NCBI GenBank assembly: GCA_963854835.1
Contig: OY978528.1
Span: 51,618,508-51,682,507 of the forward strand
Origin: Megamerina dolium
Lineage: Eukaryota > Arthropoda > Insecta > Diptera > Megamerinidae
Length of the DNA: 64,000 nt
Reading direction: 5' to 3'
The position numbers and the translations under genes are program-made. Below, piece by piece: positions 1 through 11,332 of the stretch. Below the pieces are notes generated by a model. The model searched no databases and was not told the origin of the DNA. It saw nothing but the letters and a program-made list of their open reading frames with translations. Each line of letters begins with the position of its first letter. Position 1 is the stretch's first letter.

Positions 1-508
1 TTATTTGATGCATATTTGAAACCCATATATGGTATCCATTCCTATCACGTGCATACCCAACATAAATATCTTCAATAGCTCCAGGTGCAAACTTGGATTT
101 TCCAGGACTCTTAACAAGCCCCATCACTTTACACCCAAAAATTCTAAAATAATTTATCTTTGGTGTTTTGTTAAACATTGTTTCATAAGGAATTTTCCAA
201 TTTAGACTGCTCGTTTGACATCTGTTTTTAATTTGACTTTCCGTAGCTACAGCCTCTAACCAAAAAGATGGATTCAAATTGGAATGCAATGAGAGACATC
301 TAGCCATATCCAAAAGCGTACGATTCTTTCGCTCTGCAACTGCTTTTTGTTCAGGAGGTTGTAGAATGGTCCACCAACGCTCAATACCTGCAAGACATTT
401 ATCAAAATCATTATTGCAATACTCACGCACATTGTCGGATTGCAGGCATTGCTTAAAAATTGCTTATTGAAATTAAATCACAAATGTATGTACTTATATG
501 TACTCGTA
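1..508 (-). mobile_element. Ty1/copia integrase fragment, copy 1 (runs off the window edge)
   Basis: The minus strand encodes the end of a copia-type integrase core: an SDNG motif, GVAERKNRTL-like AERKNRTLLDMARC, and a FWLEAV / RIFGCKVMG segment. It is collinear, without indels, with 3938-4445 (constant offset 3937) and differs at only a handful of bases. It is cut at 507-508 by a Tc1-like element. The reading frame has no start or end here, so it is a fragment. Confidence 0.85.
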
Positions 509-2159
509 CAGTGGCTCACAGCTTATTTCGTACAGTGTATATATTTTTATGTACATGGCTGTAACATCGAAACTAAAAAACTTATCGATAAGTTTTGAAT
601 GTAGATGTCTGTGTATGTGTTTAGTAAACCTAATAAGAAAACGGGGAACCCCAAAAATTTTTCTTTTTGTTATGCAAGAGAGAAAAACTATTGATCATCT
701 GATTTTCAGCTCACATCTTATTTCGTACACAAACTTCAATGTAAGTAAGTTTCATTCTGCCGCGCAGTTACAAAGTTTTTTTGAATTGTATGAGTTTTTG
801 GACCTTTTTAACTATTATAACAATTTTTATTATTATTATTTTAAATAGTTAAAGTGCTGTAAATTAAACATTTAGCGTTATGGGTCGTCGTACAACGATG
901 GAACAGCGTAAACTGGTAATTAACCATTTTAGGAAAGGTCAGAGTGTGCGAAAAATTGCTGAAATGACAAATTTAAGTGCCTCAACTGTCCAATACATCA
1001 TTCAACGCTTCATTCGCGAAAATCGGTTGGAGAACAAGGGCAGAGAAGCACCTAATAAGATTTTCAACGCTTCAGACGAGCGTTATATTGTACGAAAAAT
1101 TAAGAAAAATCCAAAGTTATCCGCTCCGAAGTTGACTGCAGAGGTTCAGCGTGAAATAGGAAAATCATCCAGTGCTGAAACTGTCCGACGTGTGCTGCGC
1201 AATCATGACTTGAACGGTCGAGTAGCCCGAAAGAAACCATTCATTTCGAAAATGAATATACAACGCCGACTTGACTTCGCCAAAGAGCATATTATTAATA
1301 CTCCTGCGTTCTGGAATACCGTTATTTTCGCGGATGAGTCTAAGTTTAATATTTTTGGCTCGGACGGAATGTCATATGTTTGGCGTAAAGCGAATACCGA
1401 GCTAAACAAGGAGAACCTTAAGCCCACAGTGAAGCATGGTGGCGGTAGCGTGATGGTTTGGGCCTGTATGTCAGCAGCCGGAGTAGGTGAATTGGTTTTT
1501 ATTGAGGGAACAATGGACAAAATGAAGTACCTCGAGATTCTGAAAAACAATTTACTTCAAAGTGCAGACAAACTGGGTTTGCGGGAAGAATTTCGGTATT
1601 ACCAAGATAATGACCCAAAACATAAATCTGGGATTGTGCAATCTTGGCTTATTTGAACTGCTCACACTTGATGTCTCCACCACCACAGTCACCTGACATG
1701 AATGTGATTGAAAATCTTTAGTCTATTTTGGGCAATAAAATAAGAACACACAAGATTTCTAATAAGCAAGACCTAAAGAAGGTACTGATGGAGGAATGGA
1801 AAAAAATCACACCAGACATCACTCAAAAATTGGTGGATTCAATGCCAAGTAGACTCCAGGCTGTCATTAACGCTAAGGGATGTCATACTAAATATTAAAA
1901 TCAACTTACTTTGTTTTTAGTTTGAACTTAAAGAGACTGTACGAAATAAGCTGTGACATGAATTTTCCTATTTTTTTCTTATTTTATTTTTTTATAGTGT
2001 CAAACACTAAAATTTTGAAAAAGTAAATTTTGGAAAATAAAAAACAAACCTTCCTTTCAAAAATGGCATTTATATTTTGTTCAAATTTTTGCTATATTAG
2101 GAATTACGACTGCAGCAATTTTTAAACTGTCACTGTACGAAATAAGCTGGGAGCCACTG
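509..2159 (+). mobile_element. Tc1-like transposon with IR/DR ends, 1651 bp
   Basis: The ends are inverted repeats of 29 bp starting CAGTGGCTC and ending GAGCCACTG, with only two differences between them. They are flanked by TA at 507-508 and 2160-2161. About 200 bp inside each end lies a second copy of the core CTTATTTCGTAC (near 709-732) and its inverse GTACGAAATAAG (near 1935-1955). This matches the IR/DR layout of Sleeping Beauty, Minos and Paris-type Tc1 elements. The element carries a broken transposase gene. Confidence 0.92.
880..1898 (+). pseudogene. Tc1-like transposase (DD34E type), broken
   Basis: The first 258 codons are open from MGRRTTMEQRKLVINHF. Paired HTH motifs come first, then the catalytic core with the first Asp in FADESKFNIF, HGGGSVMVWACMS, and the second Asp in YYQDNDPKHKS. 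A frameshift near 1650 ends this frame. The downstream frame continues with SPPPQSPDMNVIENL, which includes the catalytic Glu, then a TAG where the family has Trp, and runs to a stop at 1896-1898. The element cannot make a full enzyme as it stands. Confidence 0.9.
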
Positions 2160-2161
2160 TA

Positions 2162-2515
2162 ATTGTACAATAATTAACAGAAACAGATCGATATCATTTT
2201 TAAGAAGCGTAGGGTACTCGAAATGTAGTGTTAATAAATAATTGTTTAAAAAACGAATAGGCTTAAAAAACCTTTAATACCTCTCTTTAAAAATAGATTT
2301 AGTATAAGAATATAGTACAAACCATTCCATGATTTTTGAACATTAGATTGATTTGTTTCTATTAATCGCGACAGTCGGTCAATCAGCCTTCTTATACATT
2401 AACCCCACATTCGAAGTTCCAGCATAATACCCAAGTACCCGTTGCCATCAATAAATACATTAGAGCACCAAAAAGTTCTCTATAAGGCTGCTCACATTAC
2501 TGCACTATCGCGCCA
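2162..2515. other. Non-coding stretch between Tc1-like element and copia remnant
   Basis: This is AT-rich sequence with no recognisable gene. It does not continue the homology between the two copia integrase copies. Confidence 0.5.
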
Positions 2516-2782
2516 TCAAAACGCAGTCATACCGTATTGACTTAACAATTCCTGAATGTATGCCATCCGCTTTAGTTCAATGACAGTTTCTTGTTGGTTA
2601 ATCTCCAAACTAAGACAAGAATTTACCTCACCAATATCTTGGATTTCAAAATCATTCAAGAGTTGTTGCTTAAAACGTTTGATCCTTTTTAAATTACGAG
2701 ACGTAATTAGTAGAGGATCATTATAGACCAGTACATACAATATATCTCCTTCAATAGTACCACACAAAAAAATATGGGTCAT
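2516..2782 (-). pseudogene. Ty1/copia reverse transcriptase fragment
   Basis: The 88-residue frame resembles the copia RT palm. A degraded catalytic box (LVYNDPLLIT where the family has YVDD) is followed by IKRFKQQLLNDFEIQDIGE, an SLEINQ segment, and YIQELLSQYGM. The active-site Asp pair is damaged. It has the same strand as the integrase fragments and probably belongs to the same decayed element. Confidence 0.8.
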
Positions 2783-3249
2783 TCGTTGTAAGCTTCAAAT
2801 TTACCCTATAAGTTTTGTGCTTAATATACCGCTGATGAACTGCAACTTAAAACCTTATAATGAGTTCTTCAGTTTACATGCATTACCACCGTTACGTATA
2901 GCTCCAGCTCGAGCGCCAACATCAGAATTTGTATTCTGCTTCAAAACAATACGTTCTGACATTTGAATCAACATATCTGGTACTTTCATCAAAACTTTCT
3001 CGTTAAATTACCATTCAAATATGACGTCACAATATTGGACTGCCATATTAAGTTGCAAATGTTTGATGTTAGTTCAGTCCGTACGTTTGACTATATCCTT
3101 TAGCTACAAGACGCGCCTCGTTCAATATTACCTCCTATCCCATAATTATTTGTAATTACAAAACGGCACCCAACCATATTCTTTTTGTCGTCTTTTTTAT
3201 GATATCCAACGATATGGGAATGTTTGCCGGTGGGCCACAAATTGGTTAA

Positions 3250-3730
3250 CCAGGTGTTGGGTAGATGTTGTTGTACCTGGCGATGTTGTCAGCGGTGGTG
3301 ATATTGGTGCTTGCAGTATGGTACACTATCCACCGAAAATCTGATACTGTTTTTCACAAAGTTTTTCTTTTCAAACGTGTTTCTGGTTTCCGAGAAGAGG
3401 TCACCCTATATGGGTCCTTAGTGATACCAAAACGTCTAGACCCAGTTACGAGCTGTAGAGATCTATAAATATTTCGATTTTCATTGCAAATTTTAAGAGT
3501 GCTTGTGTTTAAGCTCACTTCTTCAGCTCAGCGAGCAAGTTCGGGGCTCCAAAGCAATTTAATCGAGTTCTACAGAGTGCTGGACAGATGCTCAAGAGTT
3601 TCCCTTACACCTGACTCTTTATATCTCCTGCATCCGTCATTCTCTATGATAATAATCTTGTATGCGTGGCATGCTTTGAGACAGTATCCAGTGATTGCTC
3701 CAACCATAGTCCTTATTAGTTATATTTAAC
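3250..3730 (-). pseudogene. Non-LTR retrotransposon ORF2 tail, decayed
   Basis: Read on the minus strand, 3730-3590 encodes RTMVGAITGYCLKACHAYKI, then a CRRYKESGVRETLEHL segment. This fits the motif of R1/LOA/Jockey-type elements after RNase H (T.H.....C..C.....ET.EHLL..C). Stops and a frameshift follow. The plus-strand open frames at this position are shadows. Confidence 0.55.
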
Positions 3731-3794
3731 TATTTTTATTTTTAGTGAGAAACAGAGAAGATGCGCGCACTATAAGGATAGATATTCGTAATAA

Positions 3795-4445
3795 TTATAA
3801 ATTTTGTTGAAAGAAGCGTGGTCGATTATCATTACTTTCTGTAGTAGATACTGATGATGATAATAAATCATCCAAGGCGCATGAAACAAGAAGTTTCTGC
3901 CGTATCTCATCTATAAATCGTATATCACGTGTACATATTATTTGATGCATATTTGAAACCCATATATGGTATCCATTCCTATCACGTGCATACCCAACAT
4001 AAATATCTTCAATAGCTCCAGGTGCAAACTTGGATTTTCCAGGACTCTTAACAAGCCCCATCACTTTACACCCAAAAATTCTAAAATAATTTATCTTTGG
4101 TGTTTTGTTAAACATTGTTTCATAAGAAATTTTCCAATTTAGACTGCTCGTTTGACATCTGTTTCTAATTCGACTTTCCGTAGCTACAGCCTCTAACCAA
4201 AAAGATGGATTCAAATTGGAATGCAATGAGAGACATCTAGCCATATCCAAAAGCGTACGATTCTTTCGCTCTGCAACTGCTTTTTGTTCAGGAGGTTGTA
4301 GAATGGTCCACCAACGCTCAATACCTGCAAGACATTTATCAAAATTATTATTGCAATACTCACGCCCATTGTCGGATTGCAGGCATTGCTTAAAAATTGC
4401 TTATTGAAATTAAATCACAAATGTATGTACTTATAAGTACTCGTA
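3795..4445 (-). pseudogene. Ty1/copia integrase fragment, copy 2
   Basis: The frame from about 4406 down encodes LQSDNGREYCNNNF, AERKNRTLLDMARCLSLHSN, NPSFWLEAVATESRIRNRC and YFRIFGCKVMGLVKSPGK. This is the integrase C-terminal half and the conserved stretch after it. The frame stops at 3795. It lacks the zinc-binding N-terminus and the first catalytic Asp. It is nearly identical to 1-508. Confidence 0.85.
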
Positions 4446-6030
4446 TATCGAAAGATAAACTTTTGGGAACATGATTGGGAACCACATTCACAATAGATCA
4501 CACAATTAAAAAAGAAAATAAATATATGTATATATAAAATGGCAAAAAATTGTCAAATATGGTAGGTTTAGAGCTTACTGTAGTAGGTGTAGTAGAAATA
4601 AAATATTTGGAAAAAAGGTGGTAGATTTGCCATAATTGTAGGATAGTCCGAACACTGATTACGAATGATAAGCACAAAGCGTATCTCATGTACGTGAAAC
4701 AAAAGCCCTTCTCTCTAACCCATGCGTCCCTCGCTCACAAACAAAATGTTTTTTGTTCAAATGTTTTTGGATATAAACCAGGCGTGTAATCTGAAACTTT
4801 GCAGAAGCTTCTCAGATTTAGGTATTTCCATTGAGATTGTTCAATTTTTAAAATGAGTGTTGCGAAACGATACACCAGTTTTAATCAAGCTCGTGACGTG
4901 CTAATTAGAACAGCCTTTATCCAAATTATTTCACCTTTGGTTCATATGCATACCTTTTTCTTCTTATTTCTATGCACATACATACTTCTATGTAAACATT
5001 GCTTTCTAGTAACTGTTATTCTTTTCTATCCAGTCCATTTAATGTATGTAGTATTATGCATGCATGCATAAGAAGTTTCGTATCAACCCGTATTAATAGG
5101 AAAAGGAAAAACTGTTCCTTTTATTCGCTTTCGTCCCTGTTTTTGTTATTTTCCTATTTTCATGCTGAGCTATTCTAAATGTGAGCACGGCTACGACTTC
5201 TCACTATTTCTGACTAAATCCATGATTTAGGGTTTTTAAGAAATTTTACTTCTATTACGTGTATGGTGGTGCATTGAACTTTTCAGAATTAAAAATTCAT
5301 TATAACAGCATTCTGTGAGATCAAAAATTTGGATTTCGCAACACATCCAATTTTTCAATTATGTTTGACATTTTTGTGGAAATGCCCATGTTTAAAATGG
5401 TTTTGTTTAAAGATGAATTCTAACAAAAATTCTCTAACAATAACGTAATAGAAAATTTGGCTTTGGTAACAAATATTTCTTTCAACCAATTCTATTCTTG
5501 TTTGGTGACGTCAATCAGATATCCCAAATTCCACTTTCTAAATATATTGAATATATTTAGTAATAGCGTAAATTGATTCCAAACAATCACCTGGTCGTGG
5601 GCTAATAATCAATTTCAAATAAATTATTTTTGAAAATATAAAATCGCGTAATAATGAATTTCAACAAATATTGTATTAAATACATATGTATTATAAACGA
5701 TATTATTATTATTTATTATGTCATTGTATGCATTTGCAATTACATATATGAAAATAAATATTTCTCATCAATTATACAAAATATGTAGTATTCTAAATTT
5801 ACTTAGTTATCGTGATTAATGTCTAATACAATATTTTGCTCTATATGTGTAAATACATACATACATACATTAAAAAAAAAAACAACAAATGAATTATGTG
5901 CAAACTACAAGTGTTTATATTATACTCGTTTAAGCAAATGTAACTACATATATGTAAGTATATTAATGAATGCTTTAATTAAAAAAGATAGAAATATTTA
6001 AATTGTATATTAATGTGATAAATGCTCATA
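4446..6030. other. AT-rich DNA without recognised genes
   Basis: Only short open frames are present. A 72-codon plus frame at 4853-5071 is low-complexity and hydrophobic and looks fortuitous. No repeat ends were seen. Confidence 0.5.
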
Positions 6031-6038
6031 TATATATA

Positions 6039-6262
<224 letters not shown>

Positions 6263-6269
6263 ATGTATA

Positions 6270-7621
6270 TATAACTACAATAGTTGCTATCTAATAATAA
6301 TCAAGCGAAACTCTTAGCTTAGCTTAGAAATATTTTTCAAAGGATTCCTTTTTGTTTATTCTATAATAATTTTTAAGCCTTTTCCAATAATTTCTCAAGC
6401 TTTTTCCAAGCCTAAGGCTTGTTTATTTTGGCTTACTGTAAGTCTTTTACAAGTATGTTTGGTTTGTTGGGAGTATTTATTATTAATTACAGTTTGTTTT
6501 AGATTGGTTTTGATTTTACAACATTTATCCAACACAGAAACACGACGATTTATTTGGATGTGAAAACAATAGGAAGAAATTAGACAGAAGATATGCATAC
6601 TGATATTACCTGCATATATTTTATAAAGGTGGAAATATATATGATGAATTACATATTTCAGCAACAGTGCGAGAAAACATAAACTCATTAAAGGTTGAGA
6701 ACTTAGAAAACCTAGAGCTGAATTTCTTATAAAATGGTCATACACCCCAATGCAATTGCTGATTATATATGCACTGAGCCCCCACTATGGGACACACCAC
6801 ATTTCGGTTCGGTTCCGAATATTTAAAAAACCGGTTCTGTCGAGTCCGAGTTGTTTTAGTTTTCCTCAGCCCTTTCTAAGACTTTTTTCAAATCATAATA
6901 TAGCATTTTTTAGTTTTTCAACGTTGTGTGTAGTCACTCTTCATAAAGTTTGCAGCGCTGGTCGTTGCACGATTGGCGATTCAAGCGATGATCAGTAATA
7001 TCGACATATCGATATATCGATTGAAATCGTGTAGAGGGTGATATATTTGTTGTCTAGGTTTTTAAAGCTACACATTTTTTAAACCATTCGTAGTCAATAT
7101 TAAAAAAAAATTTTTTAAAAGTTAATGAGAAACATTGAATTATCAACACAAATATTAATTACGAAAACTTCTATAATTTACTTGCTTTCATTTGAAAATT
7201 AGAGACGGGACGATAACAAAAAGTACCTTTTATTCTTTTTTCTTCTTCATAACTAAACAGGTCGTGTTATTTCTACAACAAGTGCAGGACAGGACGTGTT
7301 ATTCTACAGCAAGTACAAACATTTATTTTTGTCGGCTAGCAATTCTTTGTTTTGATATTTCAACTCCGCTATCTACAATCTATCTTTGGCCAAATATCTC
7401 TCTTGGTGTGATCAGATCCACGATCATGATCAGCAGATTATTCACTTCTTCGAACAAAGTCTAAATACTTCAGTGCGTCAAGGCGCCCAACGTAGTAACA
7501 GTAGTAATATACAGACATTGCAGTTAATCGTACGAAGAAGATTATTTTAACATCAGTTTCGATATCGTGCCTCGATGCAAAAACCTTTGTTGACAGACAT
7601 TCATATCGAAAATAATAAACA
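6270..7621. other. AT-rich DNA without recognised genes
   Basis: No coding match was found. A short run of overlapping ATCGATAT motifs lies near 7000-7025. Confidence 0.5.
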
Positions 7622-7623
7622 TA

Positions 7624-8765
7624 CGAGGGCGTTCCCAGAACTACCCGACCTGACATATAGATGGAGGCAGTCGTTTGAAAAAAATTACTTCGGTGAAAAG
7701 TGGCAACCTTATAAAACATATGTTTTAAGTTTCAAGGCGCCACGTTGTGTAGTATTTTTTTTTTTGAGTCATCGAAAGTTAACGACCTCAGTGAATTTGT
7801 AAACATGAAAAAAATTGGTCATCGTTATGCAAATCAATACTTTCATTTGAAAGGTCTCAGTAAAATATTGGGTGGCAGAGTTTAAACGAGGTCGTACGAG
7901 CTGCCAAGACGAACACCGTATTGAGGTGGCCACGCCAGAAACGGTTAAGAAAATCCACAAAATGGTATTGGATGATCGCCAGCTGAAACTGCGTGAGCTA
8001 GGTGAAATTACAGGCATTTCAAAAAAAGCTATACATTGTATATTGACCGAAAATTTGGATATGAAAAAGCTGTGTGCAAGATGGGTGCCGAGTTTGCTCA
8101 CAAGAGAACAAAACAACGTCGTGAAGATGTTTCTATAGAGAGTTTGGCGATGTTTCAGAATAATAAAAACGAGTTTTTGCATCGATTCGTAACCACGGAT
8201 GAGACATGGGTCCACCACTTTACACCTGAGACAAAGGAGCAGTCAAAACAGTTGACTGAAAGGGGAGAATCGTGTCCAAAGAAGCCGAAAATAGTTCCAT
8301 CTTCAGGCAAGGTTATAGCGTCTGTTTTTTGGGATGCACGGGGAATAATTTTTATTGATTATCTTCAAAAAGAAAAACCAATCAAATGCGAGTATTATGG
8401 TAATTTCTTGCACCGTTTAAGTGATGAAATTAAAGAAAAAAGGCCGCATTTGGCGAAAAAGAACGTGTTGTTTCATCAAGACAATGCACCAGTTCACACA
8501 TCCGCTATTGCGATGGCAAAAATCAATGAGTTAAATCTCGAATTACTTCAGGACGCACCTTATTCGCCAGATTTAGCTCCTTCGGATTATCTTATATTTC
8601 CAAATTTGAAAACATGGCTTGGTGGTAAAAGACTTGCAAACAATGAAGAGGTGGAGTTTGTGGTATATGGCTATTTTTATGAGCTAGACAGTTCAGGGCT
8701 AGACAGGGTATCGAAGCTATAGAATATCGCTGGGAAAAGTATATAGAGTTCTCGGACCGCGAAGT
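7624..8765 (+). mobile_element. Mariner element, copy 1, 3' end missing
   Basis: The element starts after a TA (7622-7623) with CGAGGGCGTTCCCAGAAC. That sequence also opens the second copy near 53730 on the other strand. The 3' terminal repeat is not seen: shortly after the transposase the sequence runs into an (AT)n array and a SINE tail. Confidence 0.8.
7805..8722 (+). pseudogene. Mariner transposase (DD34D), frameshifted
   Basis: The frame beginning at 7805 (MKKIGHRY) is close to the family start. An internal deletion joins KGLS to IKYWVAEFKRGRTS relative to the copy at 53.5 kb, and four codons (SGQP) are also missing after DEHR. An 88-codon frame runs to 8138. A second frame (8036-8722) continues with FVTTDETWVHHF (Asp 1), FHQDNAPVHTS (Asp 2) and YSPDLAPSDY (Asp 3). 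All three catalytic Asp remain, but the frameshift prevents a full protein. Confidence 0.9.
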
Positions 8766-8766
8766 G

Positions 8767-8768
<2 letters not shown>

Positions 8769-8810
<42 letters not shown>
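8769..8810. repeat. (AT)n microsatellite at a SINE 3' tail
   Basis: About 42 bp of pure AT directly abut the 3' end of the minus-strand SINE fragment (AAATATGTGGCAC). Confidence 0.9.
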
Positions 8811-8815
<5 letters not shown>

Positions 8816-8939
8816 TGTGGCACTTAAAGCCCCAAAGGGCTCATTGGCTGAGCTTCTCTTCCATTACTGTTGTGCGTGTTAAATTTTGGACCGTATTAGA
8901 ATGGACCTACTTATTTTAGCCGGTTCCGAACGGCAGAAC
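8811..8939 (-). mobile_element. tRNA-derived SINE, 3' fragment
   Basis: It matches the 3' third of the complete SINE at 35800-36157 (GGGGCTTTAAGTGCC, GAGAAGCTC, CCGGCTAAAATAAGTAGG) in reverse orientation. The tRNA-like head is absent. It ends inside a perfect palindrome (8928-8961). Confidence 0.8.
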
Positions 8940-8961
8940 ATATATATATGTTCTGCCGTTC
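8928..8961. repeat. Perfect 34-bp palindrome
   Basis: The arms GAACGGCAGAAC and GTTCTGCCGTTC flank ATATATATAT. The whole is its own reverse complement. The left arm is SINE sequence. Confidence 0.9.
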
Positions 8962-8969
8962 ATATATAT

Positions 8970-9038
<69 letters not shown>

Positions 9039-9055
9039 GATATATATAGATATAT

Positions 9056-9143
<88 letters not shown>
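8961..9143. repeat. Long (AT)n microsatellite with GATA interruptions
   Basis: About 180 bp of AT repeats with a few AAAT and TAGA variants end at the 3' tail of the next SINE fragment. The open frames encode Tyr-Ile repeats only. Confidence 0.95.
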
Positions 9144-9145
<2 letters not shown>

Positions 9146-9398
9146 CACTTATAAGCCCCAAAGGGGTCTTTGGACAAGCTTCTCTTCCATTATTGTTGTA
9201 CATGTTGCATTTTGGACAGTATTAGAAGGGACCGACTTATTTTAGCCGGTTCCGAACGGCGAACCCTTGTGACATCACTTTTTCTGTACTTTTCCACTGA
9301 GTTCTTTTAGAAGCTTTTCCATGGCAAATTATTACTGCAGGAAGAATTGTCAATTGCTTGCCGACAGGTGTATACCATTCGAAAGAAAAATCTTTTCG
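9144..9398 (-). mobile_element. tRNA-derived SINE, 5'-truncated
   Basis: Reverse-oriented match to the 3' two thirds of the SINE: GCCCCAAAGGGG, AGCCGGTTCCGAACGGCGAA, GAGTTCTTTTAGAAGC and AAGAAAAATCTTTTCG. It stops before the tRNA-like head. The 72-codon minus frame here is SINE-derived and not a gene. Confidence 0.8.
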
Positions 9399-9399
9399 C

Positions 9400-11332
9400 C
9401 TAGAACGATTTATTACAATACTGACTTTATATGAAACAGTGAGCGTGACTCTCATTTTTAATATTATGTAGGTATATTGTATAATATATACCTATTGTAT
9501 CAGTACCAGTATTTCAAAAAAATCCACAATCCGGCTATTAATTGAATGTGACTGATATTTCGACAGCAAACAGACAATTTGAGATTAGAATGGGATTAGA
9601 AATAAATCTAACAAATCAAAGAGAACAAAAACGAAATAACCACAATGAATTATCAAACGTTGCGAGTATGAGTATGTATAAAGTTTTTTATTTCTTTATT
9701 TAACATTATTTAATTTAAATTCTATAAATGTTTATTAGTATGATTATTTTTTTTTTTTTTCATACAATATACAATACAACTATTTTCCTCTTCTTCTTCT
9801 TTTTTCTACAGCAAACACGTCAATGCGAAATATAGATTATCGAAAAGAATACAATGTATTAATTTATTTAAAAATTGTTTTCAATTATATATTGTATTAA
9901 TTTTTTTTTTTTTGGAATTTTGCAAATACGTAATATACAAGTAGAAGCTGTTTTATTGAGTTTTTCCTAATTTTAATTACGTAAGTGTTTGTACCATAGA
10001 AGATTTCATCATACATTTACAATAGGAATAGGTACACAATAATGATTAAAAGCATAATTTTTTATTAGATGTATATTATTTTGTATTGTCTAAAGTGGGT
10101 ACATATAATATTAAAGATACTTTGTAAATATTTTTGACAACTACTTGTATTTCTAGTTTAATTGTTATTACTGTGTTGTTGTTCCTTTGTTTTTTTCTTT
10201 ATTTTTATTTTTTTTTTGTGATTTTTTTATATGCATTATATATCAATGGCGCCACTCATATGCGCCAAAATTGATGTATTGATTTTTTTCACAATTCCTG
10301 TTAACATCAAATTTATTAAAATATTATTATTGTCAAGAAAACTTTTAATTTTAGCATTGTGTCATTTTATACACTTTTCAATGTCTCGCTTTTTGTAATT
10401 TTCAATTGAAATTATAAAAAAATGGTGGTAAGATATTTATAATTTATATTAATTACATAAAACGGAATAGAAATAAAAATGTTTAAATTTACAAAAATTT
10501 TGGAGTGGCTCATTCCTCCAAGAGATTCGGCATACATATTTTAACGAGTTTATAATTCAAATTAATATTGAATAGTTGCTCAAATTTTATTTGGATAACC
10601 GGTCACATATAAACCTATTAATTTCTCCCAATTTCTGGGCAATCAATAGGGTCTTCAACTTCAGTTAATAGTCCAAATTAATATTGGATCGTTGCTCGAA
10701 TTTCATTTAGATAACTGGTCGTATACTGGGTTTATACCCACTAGTATCTTTGGGACGTTAACTTGGGGTTTTTTTGATCGAACGAGACCGAACGAAGCTT
10801 TCAATGTGTGAAAATGTTTGTGAAGCTGTATGCTTTCACTTGCATATCTCAAGAGATGATGCAACTGTGTAACAATACTGAGCACCAAAAATAAAGATTT
10901 TTGTTGGTATAGAAAAAGAAACCAAAATGTTTTTAAAATAATATATTAATTCACTCTTTCGTGTTCGGTATTTAATACATTTTAACATTTCAATTTATTT
11001 TACTTTCATTAAACAAGTATTAAACAATTATTAAATAAAAATAAGACAAATTTAGCGTATCTCTAAAAAGCATTGAACAAGTGAGAGCGCTAGAAAAACT
11101 TTTAATTTTTTTATCCCGCCCTTACTCTGATGTAAGTGCATATGTACTTTAGTGTTGTCAATTCTAGCAAACCAGAAAACATCGAAAACTTGTGATATAT
11201 TTCAGTTTTTTTTCAATACTCTTAACTCTTATTATATTTAAACAGATTTAGTCCTCAGTTTCCTTAAATTTGTGTTATGATCACGACATTCTTACCAAAT
11301 GACAAATTCTCAACAATATATATATTTTTTTG
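9400..11332. other. AT-rich region downstream of ple, with a diverged direct repeat
   Basis: No coding sequence was recognised. Two similar segments, 10561-10600 (AATATTGAATAGTTGCTCAA) and 10675-10720 (AATATTGGATCGTTGCTCGA), form a direct repeat about 115 bp apart. Part of this region could be ple 3'UTR if a distal poly(A) site is used. Confidence 0.5.

Noticed and set aside
498..848. 116-codon plus-strand frame at the start of the Tc1-like element
   Set aside because: It covers the terminal and sub-terminal repeats and runs into a TAT/TAA tract. No protein family is suggested.
3484..3729. 81-codon plus-strand frame
   Set aside because: The opposite strand encodes a decayed LINE tail, so this is a shadow.
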